DNA of 64,000 nt from an uncultured Candidatus Actinomarina sp. (GCA_902519845.1 CABYLQ010000003.1:57746-121745); one strand, 5' to 3'; numbered from the stretch's first letter, positions 53,494 through 63,500 are shown. Made by a program: numbers and translations. The notes: a model not told the origin generated them from the sequence alone.

Positions 53494-54396
53494 ATGAAGA
53501 TTGGGATTTTATCACAAGATATTAGATTGTATTCTACAAAACGTCTTTATGAAACTGCTCTTGAAAGAGGTCATGATACTGAAGTAGTAAGTTATTTAAG
53601 GTGTTACATGAATATTGCTAAGGCAAAACCTAGAATATTTTCTGCTGGTAGAGAGCTAAGCTTTGATTCTGTTATACCAAGAATTGCTGCGACTTGGACG
53701 TTTTATGGAGCGGCAGTTGTTCGTCAATTTGAATTAATGGGGTCAGTATCGGCAAATTCATCAGCTGGAATTAGTAGATCTAGAGATAAATTAAGAGCTC
53801 TACAGCTTATTGGTAATACAGGTGTAGAAATGCCAGTAACTGGATATGTTCATTTTTCAAGAGATGTCGAATCTGTTTTAAAAAGTGTTGGAGAGCCCCC
53901 TTTTGTTATTAAATTACTCGAAGGAACTCAAGGAAGAGGTGTCGTGCTAACAGAAACAATGGATGCAGCTATAAGTGTTATTGAAACAATGAAAAAGATT
54001 GATGCAAATATTTTAGTTCAAGAATTTATAAGTGAAGCAAATGGTGAAGACATAAGAGCAATTGTCGTTGGAGATAAAGTGGTTGCATCAATGAAAAGAA
54101 TCGCAAAACCTGGTGAGTTTCGATCAAATGTTCACTTAGGAGGAAGAGCTGAAAAGTACAACATTACAAAAGAAGAGGAAGAAAGTGCTGTCAAGGCTGC
54201 AAAAATTTTAAAACTTGATGTCGCCGGTGTAGATCTAGTTCAATCTGACAGAGGCCCTTTAGTCTTAGAAGTAAATTCTTCTCCTGGATTAGAGGGTATT
54301 GAATCTGCGTCAGATATTGATGTCGCAAAAGAGATCATATCTTTTCTAGAAAAAAAAGTAGAGAATACAGATAAGTCAAAACCTATCGATATTTAA
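53494..54396 (+). CDS. rimK: RimK-family ATP-grasp glutamate ligase
   Basis: A 300-residue ATP-grasp ligase of the RimK family that adds glutamate residues to a protein or small-molecule acceptor. Key blocks are [11 protein letters not shown] near 90, [16 protein letters not shown] near 137-152, [15 protein letters not shown] near 180 and the metal-binding [13 protein letters not shown] near 258-270. The acceptor is unknown (ribosomal S6 in E. coli). It overlaps the convergent thioredoxin-fold gene by 14 bases. Confidence 0.9.
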   Translation: MKIGILSQDIRLYSTKRLYETALERGHDTEVVSYLRCYMNIAKAKPRIFSAGRELSFDSVIPRIAATWTFYGAAVVRQFELMGSVSANSSAGISRSRDKLRALQLIGNTGVEMPVTGYVHFSRDVESVLKSVGEPPFVIKLLEGTQGRGVVLTETMDAAISVIETMKKIDANILVQEFISEANGEDIRAIVVGDKVVASMKRIAKPGEFRSNVHLGGRAEKYNITKEEEESAVKAAKILKLDVAGVDLVQSDRGPLVLEVNSSPGLEGIESASDIDVAKEIISFLEKKVENTDKSKPIDI

Positions 54397-54610
54397 TGAA
54401 ATTTCTAAAAATTACGTACTGGCTTAATATTCCTTCATCCAAAACTTTTTTACCATATAAAACTACTGGAACTCTTAATAAAAATTCTTGATAACCTTCT
54501 CCAACATCAACTTTTTTAATAGTAAAAAAGTAATTTAAAAAACTGAGATTTTTTAAACCTTTTTCACACAATTCACAATTTTCAGTAACGACAACACGTA
54601 ATGTGGGCAT
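54383..54610 (-). CDS. Glutaredoxin-like (DUF836) thioredoxin-fold protein
   Basis: A 75-residue thioredoxin-fold protein. The redox motif CELC is near residues 12-15, and the cis-proline loop is RVPVV near 47-51. The start at 54610 is preferred because TATATT lies 6 bases upstream; 54637 would add 9 residues. Probably a small thiol oxidoreductase. It converges on rimK. Confidence 0.75.
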   Translation of the reverse strand: MPTLRVVVTENCELCEKGLKNLSFLNYFFTIKKVDVGEGYQEFLLRVPVVLYGKKVLDEGILSQYVIFRNFIKYR

Positions 54611-54615
54611 ATCTC

Positions 54616-54622
54616 TAATATA
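54616..54622. promoter_or_regulatory. Symmetric bidirectional -10 box between two leaderless starts
   Basis: The 7 bases TAATATA hold TAATAT on the + strand (6 bases before ATG 54628) and TATATT on the - strand (6 bases before ATG 54610). One element could drive both transcripts, the bidirectional promoter type known from bacteria. Confidence 0.45.
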
Positions 54623-54627
54623 GTCAA

Positions 54628-54714
54628 ATGAGGCCATGGACTTTAATATTTATTGTTTTATTAGCCGTAATAATTTTTGTTTCAGGGGCGATTGTCTTAA
54701 ATATTATTTCTTAA
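54628..54714 (+). CDS. Possible 28-residue single-helix membrane protein
   Basis: A 28-codon frame starting MRPWTLIF followed by an uninterrupted hydrophobic helix and ending NIIS. It fills the gap between the DUF836 and SAM hydrolase genes, and a TAATAT box lies 6 bases before its ATG. Its stop overlaps the end of the convergent SAM hydrolase gene. Small size keeps confidence low; the alternative frame in the same place (ATG 54636) is less hydrophobic and has no promoter. Confidence 0.42.
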   Translation: MRPWTLIFIVLLAVIIFVSGAIVLNIIS

Positions 54715-55507
54715 TATCTATTTTTTCACCATCAACGATACCTATTATCTCTGAGGCATTCTTATTTTTAGCAAAAATTGAAATCATACCCCATGAATCA
54801 GTAATTAATCCAACTTGATTTACCCCATCACTTTGATATGTTTCAGACCAAGTCATCTTAATTTCCTGATTTTGTATATTAACACTTAAAACATCCCCAA
54901 TATTTTTTCCAAGATCAGCTAGTTCATCCGGGGAAATGTTAGTTTGACAATTACCGTAATGATCTATCCACAAGATCTCGCCTTTTACCTCATCTTCTTT
55001 TTTTTCTGTCAGGGGAATCAAATATTGCTGAAGATTCATAAGATCAACTTCCTCACCACAATCTTTAATGTCAAGCTGACCTGAGGCAATACCAGCAGCA
55101 AAAGGAGAAAATATATCTCTGGCGTGAAATGTATTGCCATCACTTGGGATAATCCAGTTTTCATTCTCAAGAAGATATGCTTTTTTGGCTCCCCCAACTG
55201 TTGCACATGCAAGATTTAATAATCCATTATCGGGTCCTATCATTACTCCCCAATCTGTTTCAATTGCAACAGGTTTTCTTTCTGTCCCAACACCTGGATC
55301 TACAACTGCTAATAGAACACCTTGGGGAATATATTGAATAGCTCTCATGAGTAAAAGGCTTCCATATTTAATATTTTGTGGAGGAATCCCATGTGAAATA
55401 TCATTGACTTTGATAGACGGATCGATTCTACTAATTACACCTTTAACAACGCCAACTGAACCGTCTGAAACTCCAAAATCTGATGCAAATGATATAATCT
55501 TTGTCAT
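54704..55507 (-). CDS. SAM hydrolase (adenosyl-chlorinase/fluorinase superfamily, DUF62)
   Basis: A 267-residue S-adenosyl-L-methionine hydroxide adenosyltransferase that splits SAM into adenosine and methionine using water. ISFASDFGVSDGSVGVVKGV at the start and VVDPGVGTERKP (about 88-99) plus IGPDNGLL are family blocks. The SAM-binding Asp/Arg/His set is compatible with a hydrolase rather than a halogenase (by family frequency). TATACT lies 7 bases before the ATG. Confidence 0.88.
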   Translation of the reverse strand: MTKIISFASDFGVSDGSVGVVKGVISRIDPSIKVNDISHGIPPQNIKYGSLLLMRAIQYIPQGVLLAVVDPGVGTERKPVAIETDWGVMIGPDNGLLNLACATVGGAKKAYLLENENWIIPSDGNTFHARDIFSPFAAGIASGQLDIKDCGEEVDLMNLQQYLIPLTEKKEDEVKGEILWIDHYGNCQTNISPDELADLGKNIGDVLSVNIQNQEIKMTWSETYQSDGVNQVGLITDSWGMISIFAKNKNASEIIGIVDGEKIDIKK

Positions 55508-55514
55508 TAGAATA

Positions 55515-55520
55515 AGTATA
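55515..55520 (-). promoter_or_regulatory. -10 box TATACT for SAM hydrolase gene
   Basis: TATACT, then 7 bases, then ATG at 55507; no ribosome binding site. Confidence 0.45.
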
Positions 55521-55558
55521 AAAGTACTTGAGATCTTAAATACATAAAAAAGGACAAG

Positions 55559-56500
55559 ATGAGAAAAATAATAATCGGAATCTTATTTTTTATAATTATT
55601 GCATATTTTGGAATTGGTTTTTATGTCTATGGAGAATCAGTTGCTGTTCCCTGTGCAGTTGTAGAGGCTGAAAAAGAAAATAGACCTGATAATTACACAC
55701 TTGGAGAAAAAGCAGATTGGGATCCCTCAAAATATTTTGTTCAAGATTATGAGACTGTTTTGATTAATACAAATGATGACGTTGTTTTAAGTGGTTGGTG
55801 GATGGAAACAGATAAAAACGCTCCAACAATAATTGGTTTACATGGTGTCACTAGTGGTAAGCATTCTCCTGATGTCTTACTTGTCGGAGGAATGCTTGTA
55901 AGTGAGGGATTTAACTATTTGACATTTGACTTCAGAGATCATGGTGAAAGTACATGTGAAGATGGTGTTCATTCGGCAGGCCAAAAAGAAATTTATGACG
56001 TTAAAGCTGCGATTGATTGGTTAATAAATGAAAAAAATATACCCTCTGACAAAATTGGCTTGCATGGTTCATCATTTGGTGCAATGGTTGCTTTGATGGC
56101 TCAATATGTAAGCGATGATATTGGGGCTCTTTCAATTGTTGATACTCCATTCGATTTTGCAACTCTTGTTAGAGAAGAACTAATTTACCAAGGTTTTCCT
56201 GCATTTTTATATGAACCAGTAAATCATTATGCACTACTTTTTGAAGGAATAGATATAACTGAAGTTAGCCCTGAGGATGGAGTGTCCAAAGGAAAAAATT
56301 CAATGATTATTTTTAATGGAGTAAAAAGTGATAGAGTGCTGTCGCACCATACTGAAGATTTAATTAATGCTGGCAATCAATATAATGTTGAAATGTTTAT
56401 TCATAAATATCCTGAACTCTCACACACAGAAGTAATGTTTGTCTACCCGGATGAATTTTTGAGTAAAATAGTTCCATTTTTAAGAGAAAGATTAAATTGA
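55559..56500 (+). CDS. Membrane-anchored alpha/beta hydrolase
   Basis: A 313-residue hydrolase with one N-terminal membrane helix (about 4-22), so the catalytic domain faces outward. The oxyanion His-Gly (GLHGVTSGKH, about 93-102), the nucleophile HGSSFGA (Ser near 173) and a late His in SHTEVMF complete the triad. Ribosome binding site AAAGGA upstream. Substrate unknown. It overlaps the next hydrolase gene (TTGA). Confidence 0.82.
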   Translation: MRKIIIGILFFIIIAYFGIGFYVYGESVAVPCAVVEAEKENRPDNYTLGEKADWDPSKYFVQDYETVLINTNDDVVLSGWWMETDKNAPTIIGLHGVTSGKHSPDVLLVGGMLVSEGFNYLTFDFRDHGESTCEDGVHSAGQKEIYDVKAAIDWLINEKNIPSDKIGLHGSSFGAMVALMAQYVSDDIGALSIVDTPFDFATLVREELIYQGFPAFLYEPVNHYALLFEGIDITEVSPEDGVSKGKNSMIIFNGVKSDRVLSHHTEDLINAGNQYNVEMFIHKYPELSHTEVMFVYPDEFLSKIVPFLRERLN

Positions 56501-57708
56501 TAAAGAAAATATTTATTGGACTAGGAATATTATTAATAACTATTCTTGTTGGCGCAGGTTGGTATTTTTCTGGATTAATTTATGAAGGAGCGCTAAATCC
56601 TGATTTCACAGACTCTCAAGACATAGGGACAGCCGAAGACAGAGTAATTGTATCTCAAATTGATACTAAAACAATCACACTAAATGTTGAAGAGGAGCTT
56701 TGGGGGCCATTGTTAGAAAATGGAACATATGGAATAATTGGTCAAAATGGTGATGCAGTTGTTGGCGAAATTATAAGCACGGATGGAAATATTGTTACAA
56801 GAGAGCTTCTCGAAGTAAATGGAAACATTGTAGAAGGTGAGAAGATAAGAGCGACTAGCTTAGTTTTAATAAATGATGAAGGATACAAAATTTTAGGGAC
56901 GTCAGGTTGGTCTGGTCAGGCTACAGAAGGTGTCTACACGCCGAAATCTGTTGCTGATTTAGAGTATGAAACAATTAATTACACATCAGAAATTGGAACA
57001 TTTCCAGCATATTTAACAAAAAGTGGTGAGAATGGCATTGTAATTTTTGTACATGGCTTTAGAGGAGACTATACAAGAGAGGTATTTGCATTAATGCGTA
57101 CGGGAGAATTTGAACAACTTGGATTTAGATCGATGATTATTGCTTATCGAAATGATAGAGGATTTGCTAAAGATCCATCAGGCATATATCAATATGGAAC
57201 TACTGAATGGGTTGATATAGATGCTGCTGTAAATAGAGCTTTAGAATTAACTGACAATGTCATACTTTTTGGTACAAGTGGTGGAGGTGGTCCTATATCT
57301 GGTTGGATAAAAAATGTTCATGATAAAAATAAAGTAAGTGGAGTGATATATGAAGCTCCAACGATAAATTTTTGGGAAAGTGTGAAAGTAAATGGTGCTG
57401 CAAGATTTCCTTGGTTGCCTCCAAGTACGTTTGAGTATTTTAAAATCATAACTGAAATTAGATATGACGTTGATTTTGACAAAATGAATTTTACTGAAGA
57501 GGTAATAGCTTCAGATATTCCAGTTCTTCTTTTTCACGGTGATGATGATGAATGGGTTCCAGTGGAAATGTCTGATTATATTGCTTCAAGAAGGACTAAA
57601 AATTTTACTTACATGAGGTATGAAAATGTTGGCCACAACACAGCATGGAATGCTGATCCACAAAAATATAAAGATGCACTTAGTACCTTTCTTAAATCAT
57701 TAGATTAG
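56497..57708 (+). CDS. Membrane-anchored alpha/beta hydrolase with N-terminal extension
   Basis: A 403-residue protein with an N-terminal membrane helix (about 5-25), a 120-residue extracytoplasmic beta-rich domain and then an alpha/beta hydrolase fold. FVHGFRGDYTRE (about 186-197) is the oxyanion segment, GTSGGGGP (about 260-267) the nucleophile loop, and GHNTAW near the end provides the catalytic His. TTG start overlapping the stop of the preceding hydrolase shows co-translation. The two hydrolases are distant relatives. Confidence 0.78.
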   Translation: MIKKIFIGLGILLITILVGAGWYFSGLIYEGALNPDFTDSQDIGTAEDRVIVSQIDTKTITLNVEEELWGPLLENGTYGIIGQNGDAVVGEIISTDGNIVTRELLEVNGNIVEGEKIRATSLVLINDEGYKILGTSGWSGQATEGVYTPKSVADLEYETINYTSEIGTFPAYLTKSGENGIVIFVHGFRGDYTREVFALMRTGEFEQLGFRSMIIAYRNDRGFAKDPSGIYQYGTTEWVDIDAAVNRALELTDNVILFGTSGGGGPISGWIKNVHDKNKVSGVIYEAPTINFWESVKVNGAARFPWLPPSTFEYFKIITEIRYDVDFDKMNFTEEVIASDIPVLLFHGDDDEWVPVEMSDYIASRRTKNFTYMRYENVGHNTAWNADPQKYKDALSTFLKSLD

Positions 57709-57729
57709 TAATCATCATGAAGTCTTGAA

Positions 57730-58866
57730 CTATGAAATTATAGAACTATAGTGAATTTCAATTTCCATAGCTGTATTTTTCCAATCATATTTTTTTGATT
57801 TTTCAATGCAAGATAAAGAAATTTCTTCAGATTTTTTATCTTCATTAAGTAAATTACTTACAAAATTATTTACATCTTTATCTATTAAATTCTCTGATAA
57901 ATAGCCATTTTTATTGTTCTCAATAATTTCCATTAATGATCCATTATTTATACTAAGTACAGGTACTCCCATAGTGTTAGCCTCAATCGCAACAAGTCCA
58001 AAAGTTTCAAATTGCGAAGTATGAATTAATAATTTTGATTTATTAAGTAATTCAATAATTTTTGTTTGATGAAGGTTATCTGAGAACTCAACATGTGCTT
58101 CCAAATTTAAATCTTTGACAGTTTTTTTTAGTTCTTTTAAATATTCATTTCCATACTTGCCACTAGGTCCCCCAATAAAAATACATTTAAAATCATTCTC
58201 AATTTTTTTAAAATTATTTAAAAATTCTAGAGTTTGAAGCTGTCCTTTTTGTTCTTGTATTCTGCCAATCGATAAAAAAATATTTTCTCTTTTTACAGAC
58301 ATATCAGGAGAAAATATATCTCTATCAACTCCTGGAATAATTTTTCTAATTTTATTTTCATCAATTTTGTAGGTATCAGTAATCAACATAGTTTCAAAAA
58401 CTGAAGAAGTAGTAACTAAATTAGATGATGTCATTACTATTTTTTCGCAATCAACTCTTTCTTTGTTGTAACCATCTAAAAAAACCCCCAAACTATGAGA
58501 TGTAAAAATAAAAGGTATGTTTAATAAATTTGAAATCTCTTTTGCAATAAGACCCGACAACCAGTAATGGGCATGAATTACATCAAAGCTTTTTAAGTCT
58601 ATGGATTCTTCAAGTTTATTTTTAAACTTTTGTAAGTGTATTTCTTTTTCCTCAACATTTAGTTCAGGCTCAAATAATTCCAATGAAACAAATTCAAGAT
58701 TTTTATCTTTGAAACTGTCTGCTTTTTCACCTGTTACAACAGTTACATTGTGCTTTTCTGATAAGTGTTTTGAAATTTGTTGAACGTAAACACTCATACC
58801 TCCACCATCATTCTTGCCTAATTCACTGAAAGGAGAAGCGTGAAATGATAACTGGAGAATATTCAT
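57730..58866 (-). CDS. Family 4 glycosyltransferase, MshA-like
   Basis: A 378-residue GT-B glycosyltransferase. The start ILQLSFHASPF with the nucleotide loop GKNDGGGMSVYVQQI (about 17-31) resembles MshA, the first enzyme of mycothiol synthesis, which uses UDP-GlcNAc and inositol phosphate. Later blocks include SIGRIQEQKG near 197 and the donor-binding E-T-F-G-L-V-A-I-E-A-N near 285. Without the other msh genes beside it, the pathway is uncertain; it could make another glycoside. It overlaps the acyltransferase gene by 4 bases. Confidence 0.78.
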   Translation of the reverse strand: MNILQLSFHASPFSELGKNDGGGMSVYVQQISKHLSEKHNVTVVTGEKADSFKDKNLEFVSLELFEPELNVEEKEIHLQKFKNKLEESIDLKSFDVIHAHYWLSGLIAKEISNLLNIPFIFTSHSLGVFLDGYNKERVDCEKIVMTSSNLVTTSSVFETMLITDTYKIDENKIRKIIPGVDRDIFSPDMSVKRENIFLSIGRIQEQKGQLQTLEFLNNFKKIENDFKCIFIGGPSGKYGNEYLKELKKTVKDLNLEAHVEFSDNLHQTKIIELLNKSKLLIHTSQFETFGLVAIEANTMGVPVLSINNGSLMEIIENNKNGYLSENLIDKDVNNFVSNLLNEDKKSEEISLSCIEKSKKYDWKNTAMEIEIHYSSIIS

Positions 58867-59684
58867 ACTTTAATTTTTAAATCATACAGCTGATGTACTT
58901 CTCCACCAAAGTGAAATTTGTATTTTTCTTCGCCTTTAAGAAAATCAAAATATTGTTTACTTTTTTTTATGCTATTTTGTAAAAGTTGGTCATTTAAATA
59001 AGTACCAGTATTAAATTCATCTAAATTATGGTCTCTGCATGAGTTGTATAGGTAGTCTACCTTTTCAGTTTCATAGACAAAAGCACCAGCAATCATAGAA
59101 TCTTTATGCTTCAGGTAGTGAATTGCCCATTTATCTTCTTCAAAAAGGGCTTTGTAAAACTTTTCAATCTCTTCTGTCATATAATCACCTTTTTCACCAG
59201 TTGAATTTCTATGCAATGTAATAAATTCATCAAAAACAGTTTTATCTTTTGATTGTTCATAAGAAAAATCATCGAACTTATCCTCAAATACCCTTTTTTT
59301 TCTTTTTAGTTCGTGCCTATTTTTTTTACTAAGACTTTTTAAGTAAAAATCATAGTTGTCAGGCAATTGAAGATAGACCGCAATATCACTTTTCTCTATT
59401 TTGATGGAAGAAAATGAGTGATGATTTAGGAATTCACTTACTTGAAAATAACTCAACGAGTCAAGATCAAAGTTATTTATATTTAATTCACTTATCTGTT
59501 CTGTAGAGAAAAATGGGGTTATTCGATAATCAACAAAATCTCGATTGAGATTAAAAGAAACACTTCCTGAATCAATTTTGTAATAATCAAATAGTTTTTC
59601 AACATTAGATTCATTAAATAATTCTCCAGCCTCTATAAATTCTAAATTTATGAACGGAGAGTTTGCTACAAGATCTTTAACCAC
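58863..59684 (-). CDS. FemAB/CelD-type GNAT acyltransferase
   Basis: A 273-residue protein with the BioF2/CelD-like acetyltransferase pattern: SKKNRHELKRKKRVFE near 128-143, a central IAGAFVYE strand, NSCRD, and the ending YFDFLKGEEKYKFHF. Family members N- or O-acylate sugars and lipids. Start GTG at 59684 is uncertain; no ribosome binding site is visible. It overlaps the MshA-like gene, so the two probably build one glycoconjugate. Confidence 0.78.
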   Translation of the reverse strand: MVKDLVANSPFINLEFIEAGELFNESNVEKLFDYYKIDSGSVSFNLNRDFVDYRITPFFSTEQISELNINNFDLDSLSYFQVSEFLNHHSFSSIKIEKSDIAVYLQLPDNYDFYLKSLSKKNRHELKRKKRVFEDKFDDFSYEQSKDKTVFDEFITLHRNSTGEKGDYMTEEIEKFYKALFEEDKWAIHYLKHKDSMIAGAFVYETEKVDYLYNSCRDHNLDEFNTGTYLNDQLLQNSIKKSKQYFDFLKGEEKYKFHFGGEVHQLYDLKIKV

Positions 59685-59689
59685 AGGGT

Positions 59690-60433
59690 CTAGAATAACC
59701 CATTAATGAGATTTAATACATCTACGAAATACAAAGAGAATAAAAATGCAATTAAATAATCATAAAGATAAATTTGCGTTGTGAGCTCTGAAAAATATTT
59801 GTACTCTCTTCTATTTCTTTGAAATAGGAAATTTAAAATTGTTGTAGATATTGAGACTAGACCTGCTGTGATAAGAATATATACAAAACTAAAACCTAAA
59901 AATAAGCTAATAGTTGTAATAACAAAAAATGAAGCAAAAAAATTAAAGAAATATTGATAGTTGCTAAATTGAATGTTTAAAAATGTTGCAAGAGTTTTTA
60001 TAAAGAAAAGCATCAAGAATAAAAATGTTAGATAATCTAAATTTTCAATAAATTCTTTTGAAACACAAAAAGAAATAATGTAAAAACTAATCACTGTCAC
60101 TAGATACGAACTACCAAATGTTGATATGCTAATTTCATTAAAAACTAAATATAAAATTCCAACCAAAATCGATACTAAAAATATCATTCCTTTTATATCA
60201 TCAATTCCTAGGAAGGATGTCAGAACTGGGATAAACGAGATAAACAATAATAGAAGAATAAAAATAAATTCGGTATTGTCTGTTTTTAATTCGCAAAGTA
60301 ATAATTCAAGCTGCCAAGCTAATGCTAAACCTACAAAACAGGCGATAATCAGGCTACTGTTGTTCAAAAAAATGGTAATGAAAATACCAAAAGTTAGAAC
60401 TGTTTGTACGTATCGAAGTTGGGTCTGTAACAT
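59690..60433 (-). CDS. Polytopic membrane protein of unknown function
   Basis: A 247-residue protein with about eight membrane helices and few charged residues between them except an NRRE loop near 205-215. The family is not recognised; a remote relation to membrane cytidylyltransferases cannot be confirmed because their signature is absent. The ATG has AGGA upstream. It is 5 bases before the acyltransferase, forming a three-gene unit with it and the glycosyltransferase. Confidence 0.65.
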   Translation of the reverse strand: MLQTQLRYVQTVLTFGIFITIFLNNSSLIIACFVGLALAWQLELLLCELKTDNTEFIFILLLLFISFIPVLTSFLGIDDIKGMIFLVSILVGILYLVFNEISISTFGSSYLVTVISFYIISFCVSKEFIENLDYLTFLFLMLFFIKTLATFLNIQFSNYQYFFNFFASFFVITTISLFLGFSFVYILITAGLVSISTTILNFLFQRNRREYKYFSELTTQIYLYDYLIAFLFSLYFVDVLNLINGLF

Positions 60434-60480
60434 TATCCTCGCGAAAATTTTACCTAGATATGCTTGAAAATTAAAGTGAT

Positions 60481-60508
60481 TTGTATATAATTAAAAAACA
60501 CTATATTT
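60481..60508 (+). promoter_or_regulatory. nrdJ promoter
   Basis: TTGTAT (60481-60486), a 16-base spacer and TATATT (60503-60508). The -10 box is inside the first NrdR box, so bound NrdR would cover it. Transcript leader about 45 bases with AAGGAG before the GTG. Confidence 0.55.
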
Positions 60509-60513
60509 AGTGT
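60498..60513. promoter_or_regulatory. NrdR box 1
   Basis: ACACTATATTTAGTGT matches the NrdR consensus (ACACWATATATWGTGT) at all but one base. NrdR is the repressor of bacterial ribonucleotide reductase genes. Confidence 0.8.
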
Positions 60514-60528
60514 TAAGAACAGTGGCAT

Positions 60529-60544
60529 ATACTACATTTAGTTA
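60529..60544. promoter_or_regulatory. NrdR box 2
   Basis: ATACTACATTTAGTTA is a weaker match (11 of 16). Its start is exactly 31 bases from box 1, the spacing of tandem NrdR sites in other bacteria, which makes it credible. Confidence 0.65.
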
Positions 60545-60558
60545 TAAAAGGAGAAATT

Positions 60559-63500
60559 GTGGCAAAAAATTCAGGGCTTAAAATAAATAGGAAATATACC
60601 TCACCTGGTGATCCTTATAAAGATATTGTTTGGGAGAAAAGAAGCTCCAAGATAGCTAACCCGGATGGATCAGTCGTTTTTGAAATGAACGATGTAGAAA
60701 TCCCATCTACTTGGTCACAAGTAGCAACAGATATTATGGTTTCAAAATACTTCAGAAAAGCTGGAGTCCCTCAAGTAGATGAAAATGGAAACGAGTTACT
60801 TGATGAAAATGGACAAAAAATCTTAGGTCCTGAAACATCATCAAAACAAGTATTTAATAGACTTGCCGAAACATGGAGATATTGGGGAGAGAAAACAGGA
60901 TACTTTGCCTCTGAAGAAGATGCTCAAGCATTTGAAGATGAACTAAAGTATATGCTTGCGACGCAAATGGCAGCTCCTAACAGTCCTCAGTGGTTTAACA
61001 CAGGCTTAAATTATAAATATGACCTTACAGGTAAAGCACAGGGTTTTTGGTTTGTTGACCCTGTAACAGGTGAGTTAACTGCAGGAGAAGATTCCTATTC
61101 AAGGCCACAACCTCATGCTTGTTTTATTCAATCTATTGATGATGACCTTGTGAATGAAGGCGGAATCATGGATTTATGGGTTAAGGAAGCTAGACTTTTT
61201 AAATTTGGATCTGGTACAGGAACAAACTTTTCAAATTTAAGAGGAGAAGGAGAAAAGCTTTCAGGTGGTGGAATGTCATCAGGTGTTATGTCTTTCTTAA
61301 AGATCGGTGATAGGGCAGCTGGCGCAATAAAATCTGGAGGAACTACCAGACGTGCAGCAAAGATGGTAATCCTTGATCTTGACCACCCAGATATTGAAGA
61401 TTTTATAGAGTGGAAAGCAATAGAAGAAGATAAGGCAAGAGCATTAATTGCAGCTGGCTATCCCTCTGATTACAACGGAGAAGCATACGAAACTGTTTCT
61501 GGTCAAAACTCCAACAACTCTGTAAGAGTACCTAACGAATTTATTAAAGCTCTTGAAACAGACGGAGACTGGGAGCTTACCGCAAGAACAGACGGATCAA
61601 CTATGAAAAAGGTAAAAGCTAGAGATCTTTGGAACAAAATTGCAGATGCAGCATGGCGATGTGCAGATCCAGGTGTTCAATTCAACACAACTATTAACGA
61701 ATGGCACACTTCACCAGCTGGCGGTCAAATCAGAGCTTCTAATCCATGTTCTGAATATTTATTCTTAGACAATACAGCATGTAACTTGGCTAGTTTGAAC
61801 TTAGTAAAGTTTTATGATGATGAAAAAAAAGTTTTTGATATTGATTCTTACAAACATGCCCTAAGAGTATGGACGGTTGTATTAGAAATATCAGTTGAAA
61901 TGGCACAGTTTCCATCAAAAGAAATAGCTCAAGGCTCATATGATTACAGAACACTTGGTCTTGGGTATGCCAATCTAGGTTCACTTTTAATGAGAAAAGG
62001 AATTGCTTACGACTCAGACCTTGGAAGGGCAATAGCTGGAGCACTTACAGCCATGTTAACTGGTGAAGCATATAAAACATCTGCTGAAATGGCAAGTGTT
62101 GTTGGTCCATTTCCAAAATATTCAGAAAATAAAGAAAACATGCTTCGAGTAATGGGAAATCACAGAAAAGCAGCTTATGATTCAAATGACTATGTTGGAA
62201 TAAGCCACGACCTATTGCCAATAGATCAAGAACTTTGTCCAGAAGATTTATTAAATGGTGCAAAGGCTTCTTGGGATGGAGCCCTTGAACTTGGAGAGAA
62301 ATTTGGGTACAGAAATGCTCAAGCTACAGTTCTTGCTCCAACTGGAACTATCGGATTACTTATGGACTGTGATACAACGGGTGTTGAGCCAGACTTTGCT
62401 TTAATGAAATTTAAGAAATTAGCCGGCGGCGGTTATATGAAAATTGCAAATCAATCAATAGGTCCTGCACTCAGCGCTCTTGGATACAGCAATGAAGAAA
62501 CCGAAGATATTATCAAATACGTAATTGGCTCGATGTCACTGAATGGTTCTCCGTTTATTAACAGTGAAACATTAAAGGCTAAAGGTCTTAATGACCAAGA
62601 TATTGAAAATATAGAGGGCTCATTACCTGGAGCGTTTGAAATTCAACATGCTTTCAATGTTTTTGTAATAGGTGAGGAAGCCATGCAAAGAATAGGGATA
62701 TCAGAAGAAGATTATACATCTTTTGATTTTAATCTTTTAGAAAGGCTTGGATTTACAAAAACTGAAATTGCAGAAGCAAATAAGCATATATGTGGAACAC
62801 AAACAATTGAAGGAGCCCCACATTTAAAAGATACTGATCTTGATGTATTTGATTGCGCAAATAAGTGTGGTAAAGATGGCGAGAGATTCATTCACTATAT
62901 GGGCCATGTGAGGATGATGGCAGCAGCACAACCATTTATTTCTGGAGCTATTTCGAAAACAGTTAATATGCCAAACGAAGCAACAATAGAAGATATTGAG
63001 AACTGCTATTTTGAATCTGCTGGACTAGGAATTAAAGCAATTGCAATATACAGAGACGGCTCCAAAGCATCTCAACCGTTGTCTGCATCTTCAGATGATG
63101 GTGAATCTGAAGAGACTGATCCGCAAGTTTCTGAGATAATTGAAAGCGAATCAATGTTGATGAATGGAAACTATCCCGCAGGAACAAGCCCAACTAAAGC
63201 TTATGCTGGAACATCAAGGCCAAGATTCTTATTACCTGAGAGAAGAGAGGGATGGACTCAAGAAGCAAAAATTGCTGGACACAAAGTATATCTTAGAACT
63301 GGAGAATATCCAGACGGAACACTTGGTGAAGTTTTCATAGATATTGCAAAAGAGGGTGCAACTCTAAAAGGAGTTCTTGGATGTTTTGCTATCGCTGTAT
63401 CTAAAGGGCTGCAATATGGTGTTCCATTAGAAGAGTTTGTTGATACTTTCACCTTTCAGACATTTGAACCGCGGGGAATGGTCGAAGGTCACGAAAATAT

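Noticed and set aside
54636..54818. 60-codon + strand frame
   Set aside because: Mostly antisense to the SAM hydrolase gene and lacks a promoter; the 28-codon frame at 54628 fits better.
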